NCBI GenBank assembly: GCA_026693085.1
Contig: JAPLNB010000070.1
Location: 1 to 39,202, forward strand
Direction of reading: 5' to 3'
From: Planctomycetota bacterium
GTDB taxonomy: Bacteria; Planctomycetota; Phycisphaerae; Tepidisphaerales; Tepidisphaeraceae
Length of the DNA stretch: 39,202 bases
This document shows, in pieces, positions 32,635 to 39,202 of this stretch. The translations under genes and the position numbers were made by a program. How positions within the stretch are numbered: the first letter of the stretch is position 1; every line of letters starts with the position of its first letter. The notes under the pieces are model-generated. The model was not told the DNA's origin, made no database searches, and saw nothing but the letters and a program-made list of their open reading frames with translations.

Positions 32635-34487
32635 CCCTCCCCCCCCATTTCCCTCACCAACCCCACCAATTGCCCATGAATATCATTCCACTCCCTCATC
32701 CTCACGAACGACAGGAAATTCTCCTTGCACGCCTTCCTCAATTTGCTCGTCGACAGCTCTTTCGCCCGCTCGTGATACCACTCCCACAGCTTCACAAAGC
32801 TCAAAAAGTCCGACGACGCATCCCGCCACTTCGCGTGCGCCAGGTCCGCCTCCTGCTGCCTCTCCATCGGCCTCTCCCGCGGGTCCTGCACCGACAACGC
32901 CGATGCAATAATCAACACCTCCTCCAAAGCCCCCTCCTCCCTCGCCGCCAATATCATCCGCCCAACCCGCGGATCAATCGGCAGCTTCCCCAGCTTCCAC
33001 CCCACCTCCGTCAGCTCATTCTGCTCATCAATCGCCCCCAACTCGTGCAGCGTCTGATACCCATCCCGGATCGCCCGATAGTCCGGCGGGTCCAAAAACG
33101 GAAAATCCTGTATAGTCCCCAGCCGCAACGCCATCATCTGCAAAATCACCGCCGCCAAATGCGTCCGCCGAATCTCCGGGTCCGTAAACTCCGTCCGCGA
33201 GTTGAAATCCTCCTCCGAATACAGCCGAATACAAATCCCCTCCGCCAATCGCCCGCATCGCCCCTTCCGCTGGTCCGCGCTCGCCCTCGAAATCGCCTCG
33301 ATCGGCAGCCGATGCACCTTCGTCCGCGTGTTATATCGGCTGATCCGCGCATACCCCGGATCAATCACATACCGAATCCCAGGCACCGTCAGCGAAGTCT
33401 CCGCCACATTCGTCGCCAACACAATCCGCCGCCGCGAATGCGACTGAAACACCCTCATCTGCTCTTCCGTCGACAACCTCGCATACAACGGCAATATCTC
33501 CGACCCCTTCGCCTCATGCGTCCGCAACGACTCCGCCGTCTCCCGAATCTCCCGCTCCCCAGACAAAAACACCAACACATCCCCTCGCCCCTCCCGCTCC
33601 AACTCATCCACCGCCCCCACAATCGCATCCTGCAACGTCGGCTCGTCCTCGTCCGGATCATCCTCCTGACCCCCGATCGGAACGTACCTCACCTCCACCG
33701 GATACGTCCGCCCCGACACCATCACAATCGGCGCATTCCCAAAATGCCGGCTGAACTGCTCCGGATTGATCGTCGCCGACGTAACAATCACCTTCAAATC
33801 CCGCCGCCTCGGCAACAACTGCTTCAAATACCCAATCAAAAAATCAATATTCAAACTTCGCTCATGCGCCTCATCAATAATGATCGTGTCGTACTGCTCC
33901 AAAAACCGATCCCCCTGCGTCTCCGCCAGCAATATCCCATCCGTCATCAGCTTGACGTAAGTATTCTCGCTCAGCTTGTCCGCGAACCGAACCTTATATC
34001 CCACCACCTGCCCCAGCGGAGAATCCAGCTCCTGCGCAATCCGCATCGCCACCGACCGCGCCGCAATCCGCCGCGGCTGAGTGTGACCGATCATCCCCCC
34101 AACCCCACGCCCCAACTCCAGACAAATCTTCGGCAATTGCGTCGTCTTCCCGCTCCCAGTCTCCCCACAAAGCACGATCACCTGGTTCTCCGATATCGCC
34201 TTCGCAATCTCCGCCTTCTTCTGCACCACCGGCAATTCCCCCGGAAACACCGGCCGAGGCAACTGCGCCTGCCGCCGCGCCCGCCACTCCCGCGATCGCT
34301 TCACCTCCACCCCAATCTGCGCCAGCAGCCGCTCCGCAGGCCGCCTCGCCCGCAGCATCTCCTGCACCTTCTGCAACCTCACCCTCAGCCCACGCTGATC
34401 CCGCAACATGCACGCCGAAAGCTGCCTGACCAACTCGTGCAGCGTGGGTCGCGAGCCTGGTCCGGGTTGTTCGGTCCGCTGGTGCAT
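32628..34487 (-). CDS. hrpA: HrpA-type DEAH-box helicase, C-terminally short
   Basis: 619 residues: an N-terminal helical region, then a DEAH helicase core with Walker A GETGSGKTTQ (109-118), DEAH (205-208), SAT (237-239), the second RecA domain (LATNVAETSLTVPGIRYVIDPG, RKGRCGR) and the HA2/ratchet region (LGAIDEQNELTEVGWKLGKLPIDPRVGRMI), ending after KLRKACKENFLSFVRMREWNDIHGQL. HrpA of E. coli is about 1300 residues, with an OB-fold and DUF3418 after this point; these are missing here. The start at 34487 is supported by the promoter at 34501-34529, which lies inside a longer in-frame extension. The core looks intact, so it may still unwind RNA. Confidence 0.88.
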   Translation of the reverse strand: MHQRTEQPGPGSRPTLHELVRQLSACMLRDQRGLRVRLQKVQEMLRARRPAERLLAQIGVEVKRSREWRARRQAQLPRPVFPGELPVVQKKAEIAKAISENQVIVLCGETGSGKTTQLPKICLELGRGVGGMIGHTQPRRIAARSVAMRIAQELDSPLGQVVGYKVRFADKLSENTYVKLMTDGILLAETQGDRFLEQYDTIIIDEAHERSLNIDFLIGYLKQLLPRRRDLKVIVTSATINPEQFSRHFGNAPIVMVSGRTYPVEVRYVPIGGQEDDPDEDEPTLQDAIVGAVDELEREGRGDVLVFLSGEREIRETAESLRTHEAKGSEILPLYARLSTEEQMRVFQSHSRRRIVLATNVAETSLTVPGIRYVIDPGYARISRYNTRTKVHRLPIEAISRASADQRKGRCGRLAEGICIRLYSEEDFNSRTEFTDPEIRRTHLAAVILQMMALRLGTIQDFPFLDPPDYRAIRDGYQTLHELGAIDEQNELTEVGWKLGKLPIDPRVGRMILAAREEGALEEVLIIASALSVQDPRERPMERQQEADLAHAKWRDASSDFLSFVKLWEWYHERAKELSTSKLRKACKENFLSFVRMREWNDIHGQLVGLVREMGGEGK

Positions 34488-34500
34488 GGTCGAACCGTTT

Positions 34501-34529
34501 ATTGTATCAGGAACCGACCCCACGTTCAG
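34501..34529 (-). promoter_or_regulatory. Promoter of the hrpA-like gene, very short leader
   Basis: CTGAAC (34529-34524), 17 bp, TACAAT (34506-34501), then 13 bases to ATG 34487; the leader would be about six bases, with no ribosome site. Confidence 0.5.
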
Positions 34530-34679
34530 GTTCCAACCCCCGTCCCCCGACAACCCAATAGTCAGCCAAAACTGTTAACTTTCCCGCCAACATCTCCCCT
34601 CGCCGAGCGTACCAGCCAATAGACAATGTACGGCTCTTTGAAAACCGAATCCGCAGACCGTTCCATCCCGCCGCTCCCC

Positions 34680-34853
34680 ATTCGAAAATCGACATTCGAG
34701 AATCGAAAATCGGAATCATCCCAACCTCTTCCAATCCTCAACCCCCTCCGAAGAACCAACCGCAACACAGGGGTCCACCAGGGGGTCAATAGGGGGGGCG
34801 GCGGGGGGGATTAGGGTGGTTTCAGGGTGCCCGCCGGGGGGGTTTCGGGGGTA
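34680..34853 (+). repeat. Composite intergenic element, copy 2 (with G-run array)
   Basis: Same order of parts as 5943-6139: ATTCGAAAATCG/ATTCGAGAATCG words (34680-34712), a C-rich tract (34720-34768), then G-runs G4, G5, G7, G7 with 4-7 base spacers (34770-34809), followed by AGGGTGGTTTCAGGGTG, which resembles GGGGTGGTTCTTGGGTG of copy 1, and closing G-runs to 34851. It lies between the divergent hrpA-like and MFS genes. The rest of the 34488-34918 gap holds the two promoters and nothing else that I can see. Confidence 0.6.
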
Positions 34854-34862
34854 GCAACGCAC

Positions 34863-34890
34863 TTGGCAAAACCCCAAAAAAGATCACAAT
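34863..34890 (+). promoter_or_regulatory. Promoter of the MFS transporter gene
   Basis: TTGGCA (34863-34868), 16 bp, CACAAT (34885-34890), or CAATAT two bases further. Leader of about 22 bases with GAGAGGACC before ATG 34919. Confidence 0.5.
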
Positions 34891-34918
34891 ATCCCTCCCG
34901 AAGAGAGGACCTTCACAG

Positions 34919-36268
34919 ATGTCCACCCCAGACACGGAAGTCAGCCACCCCACACCCACCCAGTCCCCCGAAACCCTCCGCCACAACTACCTCGCACATG
35001 CCCTCGAAGGCGGACTATTCATCGGCGGAATGGCTTTTGTCAACGCCACCACACTCCTCCCAACCGTCGTAAAGTCCCTCGGCGGAGATACTTGGCTCAT
35101 CTCCCTCATGCCAATCATGATGAGCGTCGGTTTCCTCCTACCCCCCATCTTCACCGCCCACTGGATCCAACGTCTCACCCGCTACATGCCCCTCCTCATC
35201 GTCACCGGACTGGTCCAACGCCTGCCCTATCTCCTGGCCGGAGCCGCCCTTGTCTTCGCCACCACCGACACCCCCAGCCTCGCCCTCGCCGCCGTCGTCC
35301 TCGCACCCTTCATCTCCGGCTTCATGGGCGGCATCAGCGTCACCGCATGGCAACAGCTCTTCGCCAATACCGTCCCCGAAAACCGCCGATCCTCCCTATT
35401 CGCCTGGAGATACATCGGCGCCTCCCTCATCGGCATCGGTGCCGGCTACATCGTCAAGTCCGTCCTGAAGTCCTACCCGGGCGCAATGGGCTACGGCATC
35501 CTCCACTTCTGCACCTTCGCCTCGGTAATGGCCTCCTACGCCGTCTTCGTCCTGCTCCGCGAGCCGCGAGTGGCCGTACCTCCGGCCGCCCATGGAGTTG
35601 GGCTCATCCAGAACCTCGCCGCCATGCCCGCCCTGGTCCGCAATGACCGCTCGTTCCTCCTCTTCCTTCTCGCCCGCTTCTTCCGCAATGGTATCAACGT
35701 CCTCACCCCCTTCCTGGCCATCCACTGCCAGATGGTCCTCGGGAAGTCCGAGAGCTACCTCGGCCAACTTGTGGTTGTGCAGATGGTTGGCGCAATCCTC
35801 GGCAATGCCCTCAGCGGCTACGTCGGCGACCGCCTCGGCGGCAAAATCACCATGCTCATGGGAACCGCCGTTCTGGTCGTACTGTCCGCGTGGGCCCCGA
35901 TCGCCTCCACCAGTGTCGAGTTCCAGATCATCTTCTTCCTGTTTGGCTTCGGCTTCTTCGCCTCGGAAGTCGGTAACATGAGTCTTTCGCTTGAGATATG
36001 CCGACAACAGAACCGCTCGTCCTACCTGGCGATCGGATCATTAATCAACCTGCCGGCAATGCTGCTGGCGTCCTGGGCCAGTACGGTGCTTTGGGAGCCG
36101 CACCACCGGTTCGGGATGCTGGCTGGGTTGACGGTGGTGTGCTTGAGTTCGTCTATCGTTGCCTTGCTTCCGATCCGCGATCCGCGCCTGATTCGAGAAA
36201 AGCAGTTCTCAACGGACTCGGACGGGCGGGCGGCGTTTCCGTCGGAGTCGGCGGAAATCGATGTGTGA
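34919..36268 (+). CDS. MFS family transporter
   Basis: 449 residues with roughly 12 membrane segments, for example GLFIGGMAFVNATTLLPTVV, LISLMPIMMSVGFLLPPIF, TSLALAAVVLAPFISGFMGG-type stretches, FFRNGINVLTPFLAIHCQMV and VGAILGNALSGYVGDRLGGKI (an MFS loop with GDRLGGK). Both termini are hydrophilic. Substrate unknown; between glycosidase genes a sugar or a breakdown product is a reasonable guess. GAGAGGACC precedes ATG 34919. The stop lies only four bases from the convergent truD stop. Confidence 0.85.
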   Translation: MSTPDTEVSHPTPTQSPETLRHNYLAHALEGGLFIGGMAFVNATTLLPTVVKSLGGDTWLISLMPIMMSVGFLLPPIFTAHWIQRLTRYMPLLIVTGLVQRLPYLLAGAALVFATTDTPSLALAAVVLAPFISGFMGGISVTAWQQLFANTVPENRRSSLFAWRYIGASLIGIGAGYIVKSVLKSYPGAMGYGILHFCTFASVMASYAVFVLLREPRVAVPPAAHGVGLIQNLAAMPALVRNDRSFLLFLLARFFRNGINVLTPFLAIHCQMVLGKSESYLGQLVVVQMVGAILGNALSGYVGDRLGGKITMLMGTAVLVVLSAWAPIASTSVEFQIIFFLFGFGFFASEVGNMSLSLEICRQQNRSSYLAIGSLINLPAMLLASWASTVLWEPHHRFGMLAGLTVVCLSSSIVALLPIRDPRLIREKQFSTDSDGRAAFPSESAEIDV

Positions 36269-36272
36269 CAAG

Positions 36273-37493
36273 TCATTCGCCGGCCGGGGATTTCATCAGC
36301 TCGCGAAGGAGGACGGTGGCGAAGGAGCCAGGGGGGAGCGTGAAGGCGACCGTGATGTGTTGGCCGAACTCGTCTACCCCGCCGGAAAGCTCGATGTCCT
36401 TGGGTTGGATACGCAGGGGACGGCGGGCACCTTTGACTTTGTGGCGGCCTTCGACGCGGAAGTCCTCGGGCTTAAGGTTGTGGGCGGCCATGACTTCCTG
36501 CTCGATGCCAAGGGCTTCGCCTTGGGGGAGCGTCATGCGGTAGCCGACCAGGGGGCCGGTGGGGCTGATTTCAAAACTGTCGCAGCGGGGTTGTTCGGTG
36601 GCGGCGGACTCGACCAGGAAACACGCGCCGTTTTCGTGCTTCATGGCTAAGTCACCATCAGACAAGCGGTTGAGGCTGTTGATACGGTGGGCGACGATCT
36701 CGTTGAACAGATCGGATTGAAGCGCGGAGACCCAGAGGCGGCGGAGGTTCTCGTCGACGGTGCGGACGGCGATCGAGGGGTTTCCGGTTTTGATCAGGCG
36801 CGCCAGGACGCGGCGTTCCATGCCGGAGCGGCGGGGGAACAGGCGCATGGCGTGTTCCAAGTCGTTGCGGTCGAAGGCCTTGCGAGCACCCTGGGTTTGG
36901 GCGTCATCGAGGGAGGAGTTGGGGGAGCCGAGGAGAAGGGAGAGGACGGCGGGGTCGTCGCCGCGGATCAGGGCGGCGCCGAGGAGGTGGTTGTCGCCGC
37001 GGCGGCCGAAACGCTGTTCGCCGAAGTAGTTAGGGAGGCCGGTGGTCTTGAGGATATCGATATACGGTTGGAGTTTGACGACGTCGGTGGGGTTGACGTC
37101 GCGGATTTTGATGGCGAAGCGGTTAGCAGCTAAGTGTCCTTGGCGCAGCTTGTTACCGTGGCGGGCAGTCCAAAGGACCGAGAGGTTGGGGAGTTGGAGG
37201 GAGGCGACGGCTTGTTCGGAGGAGCCGAGGATGGAGAAGAGCTGGCGGGTGATGGCGCGGGCGTCTTTGAGGCCTGCGTAGCCGATGTCTTTGGGGTGGA
37301 CGTGGAGTGCTCGGGCCAAGCGATCGATGGTGTCGAAGGTAGTCAGGCCGATCTTCTGGATTTCACAGTAGATATGTTCGCCGTCGCCGGTGGGCTGGTA
37401 GAGGGGGAGTTCCTGGACGAAGAAGTCCTCTGGGCGGTTCTTGATGGAGCCGCCGATGCCGGGGAGGGTGGCGGTGAGGTAGGGTAGGGACAT
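36273..37493 (-). CDS. truD: tRNA pseudouridine(13) synthase
   Basis: 406 residues. TruD family marks: KNRPEDFFVQELPLYQPTGDGEHIYCEIQK at the N-terminus, GYAGLKDARAITRQ with the catalytic Asp (Asp77), NKLRQGHLAANRFAIKIR, and LPNYFGEQRFGRRGDNHLLG, then the family-specific insertion domain. It modifies U13 of tRNA-Glu in E. coli. The gene starts 6 bases after the GH29 stop, so it is probably read through from that gene despite an unrelated role. Confidence 0.94.
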   Translation of the reverse strand: MSLPYLTATLPGIGGSIKNRPEDFFVQELPLYQPTGDGEHIYCEIQKIGLTTFDTIDRLARALHVHPKDIGYAGLKDARAITRQLFSILGSSEQAVASLQLPNLSVLWTARHGNKLRQGHLAANRFAIKIRDVNPTDVVKLQPYIDILKTTGLPNYFGEQRFGRRGDNHLLGAALIRGDDPAVLSLLLGSPNSSLDDAQTQGARKAFDRNDLEHAMRLFPRRSGMERRVLARLIKTGNPSIAVRTVDENLRRLWVSALQSDLFNEIVAHRINSLNRLSDGDLAMKHENGACFLVESAATEQPRCDSFEISPTGPLVGYRMTLPQGEALGIEQEVMAAHNLKPEDFRVEGRHKVKGARRPLRIQPKDIELSGGVDEFGQHITVAFTLPPGSFATVLLRELMKSPAGE

Positions 37494-37499
37494 GGGTTT

Positions 37500-39122
37500 C
37501 TAGACGGGGGTGAGGACGATTTTGCGGATGTTCATAACACCTTGGGTGGCCGGGTCTTTCTTGGGGGCTTTGAGGGTAATTTTGAGGGGGCCTGGGGCGT
37601 CGATTTTAAGGGAGCCGATTTTGAAGACGACGAAATCGTCCCAACTTCGCGTGCCGACGACTTTGCCGGCGAGTTTATTTTTGCCGGCTTCGATTTCGTA
37701 TTCGTTGCCGGAGCTTTGGTCGGGGCAGGCGGCGGTGAGTTCGACGTTGAAGGTTCCTGGCGTGGTGATTTGGACGTCCCATTCGGCGAAGCCTTGGGCG
37801 GTGATCCAGTAGCCGATGTTGGGGGCGCCGCCTTTTTCTTCGAGGCGGACGTCGTGGAGGGTGGCGTCGGGGGCGGCGAGGGTGATGGAGCCGTCTGGGG
37901 CTTGTTTGAGGCCGGTGGCGAGGGATTGGAATTTGCCTTTGTATTCGACGACGACGACGGTGGCGTGGGGGTCGCGGGCGTCGGCGGGGAGCTTGATTTG
38001 GATGCCTTGGTCGGTGGCGGAGGCAGTGAGGGACTTGGAGGGGTCAGCGAGGAGGTAGGCTTTGGAGACGGTGGCGGTCATGGGGACGAGGAGGGTGTTG
38101 TTGGCGGGCGAGTTGAAGACGTGGCCGACGTTGAGGAGGAGGTTGCCGCCTTTGGAGGCGCAGTCGATGAGCATGCGGATGATTGTGGTGGCGGATTTCC
38201 AGTTGTGGTCGTCATTCTTGAAGCCCCAGGTGTCATTCATGGTCATGCAGGATTCCCAGTCCATGCCGGGGAAGCCTGTGGGTGGGATTTCCTGCTCGGG
38301 GGTGCCGTAGTCTCCGGCGGCGCCTGCGCCTTGGCTCATGCCGCCCATTCCGGAGCGGGCTTTGCCGACGCGGTTGTTGACGATGACGGACGGTTGGAGT
38401 GAGCGGCAGAAGGCGTTCATGTCGTTGCCCATTTGGGGTTTCCAGTCAGCGATCCATTCGCCGTCAAACCACATGATGCCGATGTTGCCGTAGTTGGTGA
38501 GGAGTTCCTTGACCTGTGGTTTGAGGTAGTTTTGGACGTAGCGGGGGAAGTTGGGGTTGGATTTGGAGTTATTGTAGTCGGGGTAGCCGATGGATTGAGC
38601 GTCGGGGTGGTGCCAGTCCATGATGGAGTGGTACCAGCAGATTGTGATGCCTTCGGCGTGGGCGGCGTCGGCGAGTTCTTTGAGGAGGTCGCGTTTGAAG
38701 GGGGAGGCCTTGGCGAGGGTGTAGTTGGAGACTTTGGAGTCGAAGAGGGCGAAGCCGTCGTGGTGTTTGGAGGTGATGACGATGTATTTCATACCGGCGT
38801 TTTTGGCGATGGCGACCCATTCTTTGCCGGAGAATTTGGAGGGATTGAATTGGGAAGCAAGTTTTTCGTAATCAGCGACGGGGATGCGGCCGTTGTTCAT
38901 GATCCATTCGCCGATGCCGGGGACCTTCTGGCCGTTCCATTCGCCGCCGGGGACGGCGTAGAGGCCGAAGTGGATGAACATGCCGAAGCGGGCCTCGCGG
39001 AACCACTCCATGCGGTCTTCGCGTTGGGCGGGGGTTTCTTTGGCGGGGTCGGATGCGTAACGGTGATGGGTGCAGCCGAGCAAGAGAGCGGACAGGAGGA
39101 TTGCAGATGTGAAAGTTCGCAT
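37500..39122 (-). CDS. GH29 alpha-L-fucosidase-like lipoprotein with an internal gap
   Basis: 540 residues: lipoprotein signal with LLGC (Cys17), then a GH29 barrel: WFREARFGMFIHFGLYAVPGGEW, YIVITSKHHDGFALFDS, GITICWYHSIMDWHHP and MWFDGEW with the nucleophile Asp220. After GGNLLLNVG (to 333), the text jumps to HVFNSPANNTLLVPM, which in relatives lies some 50-60 residues later; the Pro-x-x-x-Gly and NGEAIY stretch is missing. A C-terminal beta-sandwich (AEWDVQITTPGTFNVELTAAC) follows. AAAGGAG precedes ATG 39122. The missing barrel part makes activity doubtful. Confidence 0.88.
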   Translation of the reverse strand: MRTFTSAILLSALLLGCTHHRYASDPAKETPAQREDRMEWFREARFGMFIHFGLYAVPGGEWNGQKVPGIGEWIMNNGRIPVADYEKLASQFNPSKFSGKEWVAIAKNAGMKYIVITSKHHDGFALFDSKVSNYTLAKASPFKRDLLKELADAAHAEGITICWYHSIMDWHHPDAQSIGYPDYNNSKSNPNFPRYVQNYLKPQVKELLTNYGNIGIMWFDGEWIADWKPQMGNDMNAFCRSLQPSVIVNNRVGKARSGMGGMSQGAGAAGDYGTPEQEIPPTGFPGMDWESCMTMNDTWGFKNDDHNWKSATTIIRMLIDCASKGGNLLLNVGHVFNSPANNTLLVPMTATVSKAYLLADPSKSLTASATDQGIQIKLPADARDPHATVVVVEYKGKFQSLATGLKQAPDGSITLAAPDATLHDVRLEEKGGAPNIGYWITAQGFAEWDVQITTPGTFNVELTAACPDQSSGNEYEIEAGKNKLAGKVVGTRSWDDFVVFKIGSLKIDAPGPLKITLKAPKKDPATQGVMNIRKIVLTPV

Positions 39123-39183
39123 GAAAGCTCCTTTGATTGCGGGATCATCGCGGAGGTGGGCGGGGGGATCATGGGGGGAACGC

Positions 39184-39202
39184 GAAACGATGAATGATGA
39201 AT
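39184..39202 (-). repeat. Heptamer repeat, copy 4 (inverted, at window edge)
   Basis: AAACGATGAATGATGAAT, the reverse complement of the ATTCATC/GTTT end of copies 1 and 2, upstream of the GH29 gene and cut by the right edge. Confidence 0.7.

Noticed and set aside
30201..34622. A 1473-codon open frame on the plus strand opposite GH127 and hrpA
   Set aside because: Its product is a low-complexity Arg/Pro/His string. It arises from the strong C bias of the two real genes on the other strand, which have clear domains.

Overview
The window looks like a chromosomal segment of a GC-rich planctomycete, most likely class Phycisphaerae. The support is indirect: a small membrane protein with a C-terminal CGYDLRA...CPECG zinc ribbon, Tat-exported Gfo/Idh/MocA oxidoreductases, a PEP-CTERM-type C-terminus, a malectin-containing lipoprotein hydrolase, a DUF1680/GH127 enzyme, and very C-rich coding strands whichever way a gene points. 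No 16S rRNA or other decisive marker is present. I saw no rRNA, tRNA, CRISPR array, insertion sequence or replication origin.

Layout. 1-1402: three tandem DUF1579 lipoprotein genes on the minus strand, the leftmost cut by the window edge. 1861-2959: a PEP-CTERM exported protein and a RidA-like protein, divergent from a shared promoter region. 3083-5750: remnants of a type ISP restriction-modification gene, with an ABC-type ATPase gene and a DUF4276/TOPRIM-like gene between them. 6157-11843 (minus): a fatty-acid and phospholipid synthesis operon in the order rpmF, plsX, fabH, fabD, fabG, acpP, fabF. 12079-13101 (minus): an Rrf2-type regulator and an A-type Fe-S carrier. 13303-17650 (plus): a PfkB sugar kinase, a small membrane protein, a ribbon-helix-helix protein, a D-2-hydroxyacid dehydrogenase and 6-phosphogluconate dehydrogenase. 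17923-20616: two convergent Tat-exported Gfo/Idh/MocA proteins. 20735-32507: exported and carbohydrate-active proteins (clan GH-A hydrolase, zinc-ribbon membrane protein, PQQ-type propeller with EF-hands, S41 peptidase-like protein, GH67/GH20-like malectin lipoprotein, GH127). 32628-39122: a shortened HrpA-type helicase, an MFS transporter, TruD and a GH29 fucosidase.

How the genes fit together. The right half is a plant- or algal-polysaccharide toolkit: glycosidases for arabinofuranosides, fucosides and possibly uronosides, exported sugar oxidoreductases, and a sugar-acid kinase with 6-phosphogluconate dehydrogenase that could feed central metabolism. The middle is housekeeping lipid and Fe-S biogenesis. 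The left part holds the unusual locus: a restriction-modification gene reduced to two pieces, the space between them occupied by a compact ATPase-plus-TOPRIM-like pair with mixed codon use and two perfect dyads in its leader.

Smaller signals recur across the window: dispersed heptamer repeats, a two-copy composite element ending in a G-run array, -35/-10 pairs that sit so close to start codons that leaderless transcripts are predicted, and CAAC-rich leaders in front of some genes without a Shine-Dalgarno sequence.
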